Part shown: piece by piece, positions 1 to 8,536 of the stretch | Layout: each line of letters opens with the position of its first letter | How positions within the stretch are numbered: the first letter of the stretch is position 1 | Assembly: GCA_003243455.1 (NCBI GenBank) | Contig: QFQS01000004.1 | Location: forward strand, 115,346-179,345 | DNA from: Cereibacter sphaeroides | GTDB taxonomy: Bacteria > Pseudomonadota > Alphaproteobacteria > Rhodobacterales > Rhodobacteraceae | Length of the DNA: 64,000 bases | Direction of reading: 5' to 3' | Notes under the pieces: model-generated | What the model was told of the DNA's origin: nothing | Database searches by the model: none | What the model saw: only the letters and a program-made list of their open reading frames with translations | Position numbers and translations under genes: made by a program

Positions 1-1
1 G

Positions 2-400
2 TTCGAGGAAACGCAGAACTACGTCCGCAGAATCTCCGGCTACTACGACGCTTATGTGTCTGTGATCACTGGCGCGGAGATGACCGGCAGCCTGGCGGGC
101 ACCGAGGGCGCGAGCGCAGAGTGGGGCAACCTGTCCTCGGCGTTTATCGGCTACTCGAGCAGCCAAGATGCGCAGATCGGTGGGGCGATGTCGCGCATCC
201 GACAGCTGCTTGCCGAGGCCAAGCCGCAGACACCGAAGGAGGCGGTCGATCACAACACCTACATGATTGCGGAGCGGGCTCGCCTGATGGCTCTGACCCT
301 GAGATTGCGCGCGGGAACGGTGAAGGTCGAGGCTGCTAAGGGCCTCAATGATGCGGCCCAGTCTCTCCAGTATTCCGCCTTCTGGGAGTATACCCCATGA
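2..400 (+). CDS. C-terminal part of a type IV secretion-associated protein (5' end outside window)
   Basis: The reading frame is open from the first bases of the window and ends in TGA at 398-400, so this is the last ~132 residues of a longer gene. The visible part is mostly helical and Ala/Ser-rich. It ends in an aromatic motif (AFWEYTP) that resembles the end of the next gene (FFDYSGAE). The following VirB5-type gene starts inside its last codons (397), so the two are translationally coupled. Position directly before virB5 suggests a secretion-system component, perhaps a second VirB5/TrbJ-like subunit. The family is not recognised with confidence. Confidence 0.6.
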   Translation, partial: FEETQNYVRRISGYYDAYVSVITGAEMTGSLAGTEGASAEWGNLSSAFIGYSSSQDAQIGGAMSRIRQLLAEAKPQTPKEAVDHNTYMIAERARLMALTLRLRAGTVKVEAAKGLNDAAQSLQYSAFWEYTP

Positions 401-1194
401 GAACCGATAGAATTATTCCCATCGCGCTGCTCTGCGTTTGCCTTTTCGGTACCTCGGGCCACGCCCAGGGCGTGCCGGTTATCGATGGCACCAACCTCGC
501 CCGCAATATCGAACAATTGCAGGCCGCGTTGCGCGACGCAGAACATCAGATCGCGCAAATTGAGCAGCTCAAGCAGCAGGTCAAAACCGGCTTGGATCAG
601 TTGACCAACCTGGAGGGCATTCTCGGTTCCATTTCGGGGCTGAACGAAATCGCAAATCTCTACAATTCCGTCGAAGATCTGCGATCGCGCGCGGCGAAGA
701 TCACGGATCTGTCCGGGTTTCAGAAAGCGCTGACCATCGGGGACTTCGAGAGCATCCTTAAAAGTATGCTCGATGGCAATGTCACCATGGGTGACCAAAT
801 GGCAGCAGAATATATGCGGGATACGCTTGAGGGGGCGGGTCTGACCTCCGCGAAGCTCGCCGGGTTGTCCTCTTCCGCAAACCCTCAAGACAAGCTCATC
901 GCTGAAACGGCAGCTACCAGCGCGACGGCGATGGGGATGGCGCAGCTTTCATACGAGGAGTCCGCGCAAAATCTTGAGCGGATCGACGGGCTTGTCGCCG
1001 AGATCGCAAATCAAGAGACACTAAAGGAGAGCATTGATCTGAATACGCGGATGGCGGCGGAGACCAATTACATGCTCGGCCAGATGTGGCGGCTTAACGC
1101 TGCCTCCGGCCTCGTTGCCGGGCAAACCGGCGTCAACTGGGCGGCCGAACAGGCAAAGGAAAAGAGCTTCTTCGACTATTCGGGGGCGGAATGA
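397..1194 (+). CDS. virB5: VirB5/TrbJ-family type IV secretion protein
   Basis: 265 aa. Residues 1-23 form a classical signal peptide ending in SGHAQG. The mature N-terminus has the VPVIDGTNLARNIEQLQ pattern typical of TrbJ/VirB5 proteins, followed by a long coiled-coil helix rich in Gln and Glu (about 35-75) and a helical body. In this family VirB5 is a periplasmic minor pilus component placed at the pilus tip. The gene overlaps its upstream neighbour by 4 bp and the next gene starts at its stop codon, so it sits inside a tightly packed virB operon. The family call comes from the signal peptide, the N-terminal motif and position before VirB6. The exact subfamily is uncertain. Confidence 0.8.
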   Translation: MRTDRIIPIALLCVCLFGTSGHAQGVPVIDGTNLARNIEQLQAALRDAEHQIAQIEQLKQQVKTGLDQLTNLEGILGSISGLNEIANLYNSVEDLRSRAAKITDLSGFQKALTIGDFESILKSMLDGNVTMGDQMAAEYMRDTLEGAGLTSAKLAGLSSSANPQDKLIAETAATSATAMGMAQLSYEESAQNLERIDGLVAEIANQETLKESIDLNTRMAAETNYMLGQMWRLNAASGLVAGQTGVNWAAEQAKEKSFFDYSGAE

Positions 1195-1691
1195 TGCGGC
1201 GAGTTGCTATGGCGGTCCATATTGCCTTTCTGGTTTCCTTACCAAGCTTGCTCCATGCCGACGGTTTCGCGGGCATCAGTGATCTCAACTTGATGCAAAA
1301 GGCTCGAGAGGCCGTCGCAGCTCGAGATGAGAGCCTCGCCTTAGATGCCCTGACTGAAATGCAACGTCGCCAGCTCTCTATTTTTGCGGCTGAGGAAACC
1401 TCCTGCGAAGAGGCAATGGATTTGCCTCTCGGGATCACGGACTGGAAATTCCGGGCCGTCGCACGGCAGGCGTACTTCCGCGTAGCAATGTCTCGGCGTC
1501 TCGCGGAGGATTCCTGCAAATGTCTCTTCGATGGTTTCAGCTTTGACGATTTCACCGTTGAGACCCTGGCGAAGCTTGCAAGTGAGTTGACCGATGAGGA
1601 TCGAACAGCGCTTGAGGGCATCCGCGATCAAGACCGTCGCGAGACCGAAGCGCGGTTCCGCGACCTCGAGCAATCCTGTCGGGTGCGCTGA
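1191..1691 (+). CDS. Secreted hypothetical protein inside the virB operon
   Basis: 166 aa from ATG 1191, or 165 aa from the adjacent ATG at 1194; the start overlaps the virB5 stop. Residues ~1-24 look like a signal peptide (hydrophobic LVSLPSLLHA, then DG). The mature protein is acidic, helical and carries three Cys residues (around CEE, CKC), which suggests an exported protein with disulphides. Its position between virB5 and virB6 and 3-nt spacing to virB6 imply a role in the secretion apparatus. No family is recognised. It is not a typical VirB7 lipoprotein, since it is too long and lacks a clear lipobox. Confidence 0.65.
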   Translation: MMRRVAMAVHIAFLVSLPSLLHADGFAGISDLNLMQKAREAVAARDESLALDALTEMQRRQLSIFAAEETSCEEAMDLPLGITDWKFRAVARQAYFRVAMSRRLAEDSCKCLFDGFSFDDFTVETLAKLASELTDEDRTALEGIRDQDRRETEARFRDLEQSCRVR

Positions 1692-1694
1692 TCG

Positions 1695-2711
1695 GTGGCC
1701 ATCATTACGGATATCCTGACCCAAGTGGATGCTGCGGCCCAAGCCGTCGGTGGTACAGCTTACGGCGCTGTTGCCGCGGAAATCGTACCAGCATTTCGGG
1801 TTGGATCGGTCTTGGTCGTTGCGCTTGTTGGCATTAACCTGATCGCGCAAGCCTTGCCGATGACATTGCGCAACGGCTTGGGATTGATGATCCGTATCGC
1901 AGTCGCTTCAGCATTTCTCTCGTCATGGACAAACTTCAACGCGGTCTATGGCGTTTTGACTAACGCGCCAAGCGAAGTTGGCGCGGTCGTAATGAACGCA
2001 TTCGGCGATGGCTCAGGCAATCTCTACGGAGGACTGGACGCTCTCTATCTCAAGGCTCTCGATGTCGGCCAAGCGATCAGTCAGAATGGCAGCTACATCA
2101 CAGGCGCGCTCGCGGGCCTGATGATGTTTCTGGTCGCTGCATTGATGGCCACGATCTCAATCATCGTGATCTCTGCAGCAAAGATCATGATCGGCGTCCT
2201 TGTGATTTTCGCCCCGGTCGCCATCGGTTGCACGATCTTCAAGGTAACGGCTCCGCTCTTCGATCGCTGGGTCAATCTTGCACTCGGGTTTGCCTTTTAT
2301 CCGATGCTCACTTCCGGCATGGCCGCCTTCACCATCTATCTGGCGGAAGATCTGACGCCCGCCTCGCTGGCATCGGTGGAGACTATCGGTGATGTGCTGA
2401 GCTTCGTTGTGGTGATGATGCTGGGTACCGGCCTCATGGCAATGGTCCCGACCATTTCGCAATCACTCGCGCAAACCGCAACAGGGCTTGGTAGCGTTGC
2501 CGCATCGACCTTCCGTGCGACGGACAGCGTAAGTGGCTACGGTCGCGCAGGAATTGCGGGCTCGATCGGTGCAGCCCGTGGCGCGGCCGGTCTGGAGGCC
2601 GGCGGACGGCGACCATCGGACGCCAGGCTCAATGCAAACACTGCTGGCCAGATTGGACGCTCTGCCGTCCAGACGGCAATGCAACTCGCCAGCCGAGTAC
2701 CCAAGGCCTGA
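1695..2711 (+). CDS. virB6: VirB6/TrbL-family inner-membrane channel protein
   Basis: 338 aa, GTG start at 1695. The protein has a hydrophobic N-terminal third (VGSVLVVALVGINLIAQALP), then strongly hydrophobic segments around residues 135-185 and 195-260. The C-terminal ~80 residues are Ala/Gly-rich and hydrophilic. This polytopic layout with a soluble tail is typical of VirB6, which forms part of the inner-membrane translocation channel. It lies between the unknown secreted protein and VirB8, the usual place in virB operons. The tail contains GYGRAGIAGSIGAARGAAG, a low-complexity stretch common in TrbL/VirB6 tails. The call is firm at family level. Confidence 0.88.
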   Translation: MAIITDILTQVDAAAQAVGGTAYGAVAAEIVPAFRVGSVLVVALVGINLIAQALPMTLRNGLGLMIRIAVASAFLSSWTNFNAVYGVLTNAPSEVGAVVMNAFGDGSGNLYGGLDALYLKALDVGQAISQNGSYITGALAGLMMFLVAALMATISIIVISAAKIMIGVLVIFAPVAIGCTIFKVTAPLFDRWVNLALGFAFYPMLTSGMAAFTIYLAEDLTPASLASVETIGDVLSFVVVMMLGTGLMAMVPTISQSLAQTATGLGSVAASTFRATDSVSGYGRAGIAGSIGAARGAAGLEAGGRRPSDARLNANTAGQIGRSAVQTAMQLASRVPKA

Positions 2712-2746
2712 TCTTGAACATGAAAAACCGGAAAGGACAACCGCCG

Positions 2747-3406
2747 ATGGAGGCGCATGGATTTGACGTCGATCTCATACTCGAGCCGCGTCTCTCGGCC
2801 CGTCGCGCCTGGTTGGTTGCAGGAGCGTCCGGAGGTTTGAGCCTGCTCCTTGCGACCGCTCTTATTCTTGTGCTCCCGCTCCGCGAAACCCAGGTCTTCA
2901 CGGTGCTTGTGGACCGTCAAACCGGTGATGCGGAGAACATTATGCGAGTACAGCCTACCGGGATCGAGGATCAAGAGGCGCTTAAGCAGAGCCTGCTTGT
3001 CAGCTATGTCTCCGACCGTGAGGGCTTCTTTCTCCCCGGTATCCAGGCCCGGCTCGAAAGCGTCCAACGCCGGTCGACCGGCCCCGCAGAGGAAAGCTTG
3101 CGGCTGCTCTGGTCGAAGGGCGGCAAGAACAAAAGCTACCCACCAGACGTCTACGGACCTGGAGCTGAGGTGAGCGTCACCGTCCGTCGGATCACCTTTC
3201 TCGCGCCAAATGTCGCGCAGGTGAGATTTCTAAAAACGCTGCGCAAAACCAAGCAGGAAGCCGTGACACAGCCCTTCGTCGCAACTGTCGAATTCGCCTT
3301 CGCGCCAAAAACCGAGCGGTCGCTTGCCCACGTCTGGGAAAACCCGCTCGGGTTCAGCGTATCAGCCTACCGTGTCGACGCCGAAACCCTGGACGCCAAT
3401 CCATGA
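2747..3406 (+). CDS. virB8: VirB8 type IV secretion assembly factor
   Basis: 219 aa if started at ATG 2747, which has an AGGA 8 nt upstream. TTG 2714 and ATG 2720 are in-frame alternatives that would add 9-11 residues. A short cytoplasmic N-terminus is followed by one membrane segment (~residues 22-45, LLATALILVLPL), then a periplasmic domain with VLVDRQTGDAENI and the family-typical NPLGF near the end (ENPLGFSVSAYRV). VirB8 is the bitopic inner-membrane protein that nucleates assembly of the core complex with VirB9 and VirB10. The stop overlaps the virB9 start at 3403. Confidence 0.9.
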   Translation: MEAHGFDVDLILEPRLSARRAWLVAGASGGLSLLLATALILVLPLRETQVFTVLVDRQTGDAENIMRVQPTGIEDQEALKQSLLVSYVSDREGFFLPGIQARLESVQRRSTGPAEESLRLLWSKGGKNKSYPPDVYGPGAEVSVTVRRITFLAPNVAQVRFLKTLRKTKQEAVTQPFVATVEFAFAPKTERSLAHVWENPLGFSVSAYRVDAETLDANP

Positions 3407-4152
3407 ACTGTCTGGTCGTTGCCTCGGCAGTTTCTGTCGGTCTTGCGCTTGGCTTTGCGGTGCCGACTCTCGCGGAAGTCTCTCCTGCGTCCATGGGAGC
3501 GGATGCTCGTGTCCGTTCGGTCTTCTACAACCCGGTCGATGTGATCCGGCTCGACACTCACCTGCGGGTCAATACGGCGATCGAGCTTGGGGCGGGTGAG
3601 CGCATCGATTCCGTCCTTTTGGGCGACAGCGAAGCCTTTGAAGTCGAGGTTCTCTCCAACCGCACGACCGTTTCGATAAAGCCGTTGATCTCCGACGCTG
3701 AGACAAACATGACGATCTATAGCGGTCGCCGTACCATCACCTTGGCGATCAGCGAGGGACGCTCACGCAATCCCACTTATCGACTGGTCCTCCGCTACCC
3801 GGAGACGGGAGCCGGAAGACCAGCACGCTCGGCTGCATCCGCTGCTTCTCGTGACATCGGCTATGCATGGTCCGGCGACGAGAAGCTCAAACCCAGCCAT
3901 ATCTGGAACGACGGCCAGACGACATATTTCGCCTTCGCGCCGGGCCTCCGTCCTTCGATTTTCGGCGTTGATGCGAAGGGCAGGGAGGTCACCCTGAACT
4001 CTGGCACCCGCGGAAGTGTGGTTCGTGTCACGGGTGTTCGAAACGCCTACTCGATCCGCGTTGGAAGCCAGGTTCTGTGTATCAAACACTTGCAAGGTGG
4101 CATCACGACAGATCCCGGACTTCTGGCGAAACTGCAAGGCTGGGAGTTCTGA
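3403..4152 (+). CDS. virB9: VirB9 outer-membrane core complex protein
   Basis: 249 aa with an N-terminal signal peptide (cleavage expected near ...TLAEVS). The VirB9/CagX-family pattern is visible. An N-terminal beta domain carries YNPVDVIRL, IELGAGERIDSVLLGD and TNMTIYSGRRT, followed by RLVLRYPE. A C-terminal beta domain begins near IGYAWSGDEKLKPSHIWNDGQTTYF, the segment that in this family contacts VirB7/VirB10 in the outer-membrane pore. The gene overlaps virB8 by 4 nt and virB10 starts 2 nt after its stop. Its length and position are normal for the family. Confidence 0.93.
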   Translation: MNCLVVASAVSVGLALGFAVPTLAEVSPASMGADARVRSVFYNPVDVIRLDTHLRVNTAIELGAGERIDSVLLGDSEAFEVEVLSNRTTVSIKPLISDAETNMTIYSGRRTITLAISEGRSRNPTYRLVLRYPETGAGRPARSAASAASRDIGYAWSGDEKLKPSHIWNDGQTTYFAFAPGLRPSIFGVDAKGREVTLNSGTRGSVVRVTGVRNAYSIRVGSQVLCIKHLQGGITTDPGLLAKLQGWEF

Positions 4153-4153
4153 A

Positions 4154-5479
4154 ATGACAGAACCCACCAAGGACACTCTCGAGAGTCCCGAAACAGAGTA
4201 TAAGGTCGAACGACCCCAACCAAAAATGACTCGGAAGCGGAAGCTGAGAGCGGCGGCTTTGCTTGGCAGCGCGGGCGCAGTGGCCCTGTGGCTGTTATGG
4301 CCTTCCAGCAACACGATACCGACGGTCGAGACCTCTGCTGTTGAAGAATTCCAGCGCATCAGCGGCGGGTCTCCATTCGGAGAGATCACACCGATACCCG
4401 AACCCGCGGGAGCCGATGGCGGCGGTTTTGCGATTGCTGAGGCTACCTTCGACCGGCAGCGCGAGGGTCTGGAGGGTCGCAACGCCCAGCTTCAGGAAGA
4501 AGTGGAGCGTTTGCAGCAAGAACTCACCGGCATTGCTGACCGCGCGGGGACTGAGCGGGACGCGACATCTCAGGAACTGGCACTTGCTTTGGAGAAGGCG
4601 CAAGCCCAGAACCTCGCCCTGATCGAGGATATTCGGCGCGAGTTCAGCCAGAAGCTCGATACCCTGGGTCTTGCTGCGAACGCCACGGGACCGGGAGACG
4701 CAGAGCGGGAGGCAGAGCTTGCGGCGAAGCGCGCCGAGCGCGAGGCACAGCTTCTGGCCCGCATATCCTCACCCTCAGTAGTTTTCGACAATGGGAAGAG
4801 CGGCGGCACCCGCGTGCAAGACATCGGGTCAATGGAATCGTCGTCGTCTGGATCCCGCGACGCCACCGGGCGCGATTTCGTGCAGTCGGGTCGCGAAGCA
4901 ACGGACGTAGAAACAAGTCAGATCATCGCCAACCCGTCGAACACTGTGCTGCAGGGGACGCTGATCGATGCAACGCTTGAAAATGCTGTCGATTCGAGCC
5001 TGCCGGGACAACTGACCGCAATCGTAACCCGTCCGGTCTGGTCGTTCGATCAGTCCCAAGTCCTCATACCGGCTGGGTCGAGACTCTTCGGCGACTATTC
5101 CTCCGAAATTGCTATCGGGCAGGGTCGCATTCTTGTTGCCTGGACCCGGCTCGTCACGCCGGATGGACAGTCGGTCCGCATGGAGGCCTTCGGTGGTGAT
5201 GCGCAAGGCCGATCAGGGATCACTGGCCGCGTCAGGACGCGCTTCGTGCAGCGCTTCGGTTCTGCGGCTCTCATATCGCTGCTCGGTGCAATCCCGGCCA
5301 TCGTCGTTGAAAATCGCAGCGGCAACGTGAGTTCCGACACCCTGGAAGACGTCAGCGGCGATTTCGGTGCGACCGTCGGATCGGCTATGGAAACTTATAC
5401 AAACCTGCCTCCGATCATCACCGTAGCGCCCGGTTCATCCATCACCGTCATGGTCGACCGCGATCTGGAAGTCTGGTGA
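4154..5479 (+). CDS. virB10: VirB10 energy-sensing core complex protein
   Basis: 441 aa, ATG 4154. An earlier in-frame ATG lies inside virB9 and is unlikely. A basic cytoplasmic N-terminus (TRKRKLRAAA) is followed by one membrane helix (AALLGSAGAVALWLLWP, ~30-50). Next come a coiled-coil/Glu-rich periplasmic region (~95-200) and the C-terminal TrbI/VirB10 beta-barrel domain. That domain carries the conserved pattern of an outer-membrane antenna: LQGTLIDATLENAVDSSLPGQ, IPAGSRLFGDY, and GSSITVMVDRDLEVW at the end. VirB10 spans both membranes and links ATP hydrolysis to channel opening. The stop overlaps the virB11 start. Confidence 0.95.
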   Translation: MTEPTKDTLESPETEYKVERPQPKMTRKRKLRAAALLGSAGAVALWLLWPSSNTIPTVETSAVEEFQRISGGSPFGEITPIPEPAGADGGGFAIAEATFDRQREGLEGRNAQLQEEVERLQQELTGIADRAGTERDATSQELALALEKAQAQNLALIEDIRREFSQKLDTLGLAANATGPGDAEREAELAAKRAEREAQLLARISSPSVVFDNGKSGGTRVQDIGSMESSSSGSRDATGRDFVQSGREATDVETSQIIANPSNTVLQGTLIDATLENAVDSSLPGQLTAIVTRPVWSFDQSQVLIPAGSRLFGDYSSEIAIGQGRILVAWTRLVTPDGQSVRMEAFGGDAQGRSGITGRVRTRFVQRFGSAALISLLGAIPAIVVENRSGNVSSDTLEDVSGDFGATVGSAMETYTNLPPIITVAPGSSITVMVDRDLEVW

Positions 5480-6453
5480 CTGAGGCGCCCCCTTCATTCC
5501 TTGCGAGCTACCTGGCATCGCTCGCTCCGCTTTTGCTGCGACAGGATGTCGTCGAAGTGGCTATCAACCCCGACGGAAATGTGTGGATCGAACGCCGAGG
5601 CGCCGTCCACATGGAGCAAGTCGAACAGCTGACGGTTGAGCGGTCGCTTTCGATAAATCTCGGACAGGCCATCGCATCCGCGGTGGGTGTTCAGTTTTCC
5701 CAACGCCTGCCGACGGTTTCCGGCAAAATCACCTGGGACAAAATTGCAATCCGGGCACAAGTTATTGCGCCGCCGGTTGTGGAGGGCGGCATGGCAATCG
5801 CACTGCGGCCGTTCAAGGTAGACACCGGCCATATGGTAGAGCCGCGCCTTCTCCATGGGGCGCTGGTTGATCTCGATGCGAGAAAAAGAGAGCATGCCGC
5901 GGAAATCATTCGACTGGCAGAAGCCGGCCAGGTGTCCGAGGCGATGCGGCTTTGCATCGACGCACGCATGAACGTCCTGATCTCGGGCGGAACCTCGACG
6001 GGGAAAACGACCTTCGCCCGTTTTTTGCTTGGCCTGGTCGATCCTGCCGAGCGTATCCTCACCATCGAAGATGCCTACGAGGTGTTCCCGACCCAGGCGA
6101 ATACCGTTGCTCTGAAAGCAGACCGGACCTCGCAAGGTGAACGCACGCCCGCCCGGCTGCTCGAAGCTGCGCTACGGATGCGGCCGGATCGGATCATTCT
6201 CGGCGAGCTTCGAGGCGAGGAGAGCCGGACGTTTCTGGAAGCCATCAACATCGGCCATGGCGGGTCGTTCACGACGATCCATGCAGATACCGCGCGGAAG
6301 GCCATCGACCGCCTGGCAATCATGGTGATGGCGACAGGACTCGGGATGGGTTTCAATGAGGTGAAACGGTATTGCGAGGGCAGTGTAGATCTCGTCGTCC
6401 AGTTGGCGCGACAGAATGGACGGCGAGGAGTGGCGGATATATTGTGTCTCTGA
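5476..6453 (+). CDS. virB11: VirB11 secretion ATPase
   Basis: 325 aa, GTG start at 5476 overlapping the virB10 stop by 4 nt. The Walker A motif GGTSTGKTTF is at residues 171-180. An Asp/Glu box (ILTIEDAYE, ~194-202) precedes a Walker B-like segment RIILGELRGEE (~239-249), and the His box is GGSFTTIHADTA (~262-273). The N-terminal domain (LLLRQDVVEVAINPDGNVWIER) matches the hexameric VirB11/PilT class. These traffic ATPases sit at the inner-membrane base and work with VirD4 and VirB4. It closes the virB operon; no virB gene follows on this strand. All catalytic motifs are present. Confidence 0.95.
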   Translation: MTEAPPSFLASYLASLAPLLLRQDVVEVAINPDGNVWIERRGAVHMEQVEQLTVERSLSINLGQAIASAVGVQFSQRLPTVSGKITWDKIAIRAQVIAPPVVEGGMAIALRPFKVDTGHMVEPRLLHGALVDLDARKREHAAEIIRLAEAGQVSEAMRLCIDARMNVLISGGTSTGKTTFARFLLGLVDPAERILTIEDAYEVFPTQANTVALKADRTSQGERTPARLLEAALRMRPDRIILGELRGEESRTFLEAINIGHGGSFTTIHADTARKAIDRLAIMVMATGLGMGFNEVKRYCEGSVDLVVQLARQNGRRGVADILCL

Positions 6454-6509
6454 GTTCTGCGCGAACTCCGCCAATCCTCCTGACGCCACTTGAAATCTGA
6501 CGCATCTTG

Positions 6510-6528
6510 ATGCATATGCAATATGCAT
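6510..6528. promoter_or_regulatory. Perfect 8-3-8 inverted repeat, candidate VapBC operator
   Basis: Arms ATGCATAT (6510-6517) and ATATGCAT (6521-6528) flank GCA. It ends 22 nt before the preferred vapB start and lies upstream of an AGGGAAG ribosome-binding site. VapB-type antitoxins normally repress their own operon by binding such palindromes. The operator role is inferred; the repeat is read directly. Confidence 0.6.
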
Positions 6529-6549
6529 ATGTTATCAGGGAAGATAGTG

Positions 6550-6819
6550 ATGGCCCCGCCAAAGCCCATGGATCCGGTTCCGCCGCGCGAGGCGAAGCTC
6601 TTCCGCAACAACAAGAGCCAGGCTATCCGCATCCCGGCGGATTTCGAAATGCCGGGAGATCGTGTCCTGATCCACCGGGAAGGGGAAAGGCTGATTCTCG
6701 AGCCGGTGCGCAGGAAAAACATTCTGGAAGTTCTTGCAGACCTGAAACCGCTCAGGCTGGAAGACCGATTTCCTGATATCGATGATACCCTTCTGCCGCT
6801 GAAGGAAATCGATCTTTGA
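6550..6819 (+). CDS. vapB: VapB-type AbrB/MazE-fold antitoxin
   Basis: 89 aa from ATG 6550, preceded by AGGGAAG at good spacing. An in-frame ATG at 6523 lies inside the upstream palindrome and is less likely. The core AKLFRNNKSQAIRIPADFE, followed by GDRVLIHREGERLILEP, is the swapped-hairpin AbrB DNA-binding fold seen in VapB antitoxins. The C-terminus (LEDRFPDIDDTLLPLKEIDL) is the acidic tail expected to wrap around the toxin. It binds and neutralises the downstream PIN toxin and probably represses its own promoter through the palindrome at 6510-6528. The stop overlaps the toxin start. Confidence 0.85.
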   Translation: MAPPKPMDPVPPREAKLFRNNKSQAIRIPADFEMPGDRVLIHREGERLILEPVRRKNILEVLADLKPLRLEDRFPDIDDTLLPLKEIDL

Positions 6820-7220
6820 CAGTCCTTTACATGCTCGACACGAACATCGTGTCCGAACTGGCGCTGACCCCTCAATGCCCCGTCGCAACGCGAATTGCCG
6901 CGGTCGGGCCGGAAGCGATCTGCGTCAGCATCATTACTGCGGCAGAACTGCGTTACGGCTGTGCAAAGAAAGGCTCACCGAAGCTCCTTGCCCAGATCGA
7001 AGCAATCCTTGACGCAGTCCAGGTTGTGGCGCTCGATGTGCCTGTGGATCTCGAGTACGGCGGTATCCGGTCCGAGCTTGAAGCCGCAGGCCAAACGATT
7101 GGGCCAAACGATCTCCTGATCGCCGCTCACGCCTATGCGCTGGACGCCGTGCTGGTGACCGCCAATTTGCGCGAGTTCAGGCGCATCCAAGGCCTGAAAG
7201 TCGAAAACTGGCTGGCGTAA
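6816..7220 (+). CDS. vapC: VapC PIN-domain ribonuclease toxin
   Basis: 134 aa from TTG 6816, overlapping the vapB stop; ATG 6831 is a possible alternative start. PIN-domain acidic residues are visible: LDTN near the start, TAAELRYG (~41-48), GPNDLLIAAHA (~97-107) and the C-terminal LVTANLREF. VapC toxins are Mg-dependent endoribonucleases that usually cut tRNA or rRNA loops. Together with VapB this is a normal addiction module, suited to stabilise the mobile element. The stretch from 7221 to about 7460 holds no convincing gene. Confidence 0.9.
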   Translation: MTVLYMLDTNIVSELALTPQCPVATRIAAVGPEAICVSIITAAELRYGCAKKGSPKLLAQIEAILDAVQVVALDVPVDLEYGGIRSELEAAGQTIGPNDLLIAAHAYALDAVLVTANLREFRRIQGLKVENWLA

Positions 7221-7459
7221 CAGTCACGCCGCCAGCACTGGCAGAGGGAAAGCGCCAGGGAGCTTCGACGCCGGCTCAAGGGCGTGAGGCGGCGAAGTTC
7301 CCATAACTGGAGACTTTTGGAGTTTAAAAACAGGCTCCCAAGGTGCAGGTGTCGCGCTCTCCAATATGACATTGTTCACTGGCGCGTCGTCCGTGTGCTG
7401 GCTGATGCGCTCGCCGTTTTGCGAGACAAGCCGCGGCCCATAAAACAATCCTTCCTCAT

Positions 7460-8026
7460 GTGCCTGTCTGCGGCGGCAACTGGATGCGCCACTATGACCC
7501 GACATTAGGTCGCTATCTGGAGCCCGATCCGCTGGGGCTGGTGGATGGGGCGAGCCTCTATGGATATGCAAGGCAGAATCCAGTAAGGTACACTGATCCA
7601 TCGGGCGAGTTAGCGTCCACTGGTAGTTATCCGCATTCTCCGAGACAGCCCCGCGTATCTGAGGGTTTGTGTCAAGCAAGTGGAGAGGACTGCTTCGAAC
7701 AGTGGAAGTCTGATCAGGATGCATGTCGCGCAAAATTCGAAGCAAATACAATCTCGAATCTTCCAGCCTGCATGGATCGTGCTCGTGATGTCTTCAATCA
7801 CTGTATGGGTGGTGGTGGCGGACCGGGTCCGCAACCATGGAGTGCACATGATGAGGATGTGCCAAAGACAACACCTAAGCCAAAACGATATGGGCAACCA
7901 CTACCTAAGCCTGGGGTTACAAGTCGGGAATACGGTCTGCATCCTTCCATAGAAACAACCGGCCCTTCGATTGCAACGATGCTTTTGGGTCTGCTGGCTA
8001 TTGGGGGGATGCTGTTTTTGAACTAG
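7460..8026 (+). pseudogene. Orphan Rhs fragment A: end of core plus C-terminal tip
   Basis: Residues ~8-50 carry the end of an Rhs core (WMRHYDPTLGRYLEPDPLGL, then GASLYGYARQNP). The ~140-aa tip after DPSGE has four Cys in a short region, a Pro/Gly linker and a hydrophobic C-terminal segment (IATMLLGLLAIGGMLFL). Only about 40 residues of core remain, so this is not a full Rhs protein; it is a displaced tip of the kind left by Rhs C-terminal exchange. A small gene with a good AGGAG site follows 9 nt after its stop, as expected for a toxin/immunity pair. Toxin activity is unknown; the terminal hydrophobic segment could mean membrane action. Confidence 0.75.
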
Positions 8027-8035
8027 GAGAAGCCA

Positions 8036-8464
8036 ATGACAATTAGATTGAAGAGCACTCTCAGGACGCTCAGGCAAATTTCTTCTGTGTCGGAGAAGGA
8101 ATTTGAACTAGATGATGCGTCACTTGTAGGTGACATTGCATTAGTCCTGAAGATTCTGCAGATGGAGCTAAAGTCCGTCAACGATGGCGTAGCTCTTGAG
8201 CCAAGGTTTTTGCTGTCTCTTTCCAAGCTTTTTCAATTAATGAACGACCACACACGCGCCGCTACTTTCTTTGCAGAGGCCGCAGCGTCTCTTGATCAGA
8301 GTCGCGGATACTACATCGACCTTGGATCCTCCGCGAAAGAACTATATCAATCAACTACATCAGAAGAGCTTCGAGAAGGCATTAGGACAGCTATCCAAGA
8401 GTTAGTTGCGATTGGCCCCTTCCCTGATGAACTGACGAAAGCCGTTGGAACCACGTTCCAGTAG
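8036..8464 (+). CDS. Candidate immunity protein for Rhs tip A
   Basis: 142 aa, ATG 8036 with AGGAGAAG in front. Acidic, helical, no signal peptide or membrane segment; a region resembling a TPR-like helical pair is visible (LSKLFQLMNDHTRAATFFAEAAASL). The family is not recognised. The immunity role is inferred only from position: it lies directly after a displaced Rhs tip and before the next Rhs fragment. Base composition is more AT-rich than the Rhs core pieces on either side, as is common for tip/immunity cassettes. Confidence 0.6.
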   Translation: MTIRLKSTLRTLRQISSVSEKEFELDDASLVGDIALVLKILQMELKSVNDGVALEPRFLLSLSKLFQLMNDHTRAATFFAEAAASLDQSRGYYIDLGSSAKELYQSTTSEELREGIRTAIQELVAIGPFPDELTKAVGTTFQ

Positions 8465-8536
8465 ATCAGGTCGCGAATTCGGCGACACCTTTCCTTTCTA
8501 TTATCCCCGAATCATCGCACCGCGATGGGGTAGCAG

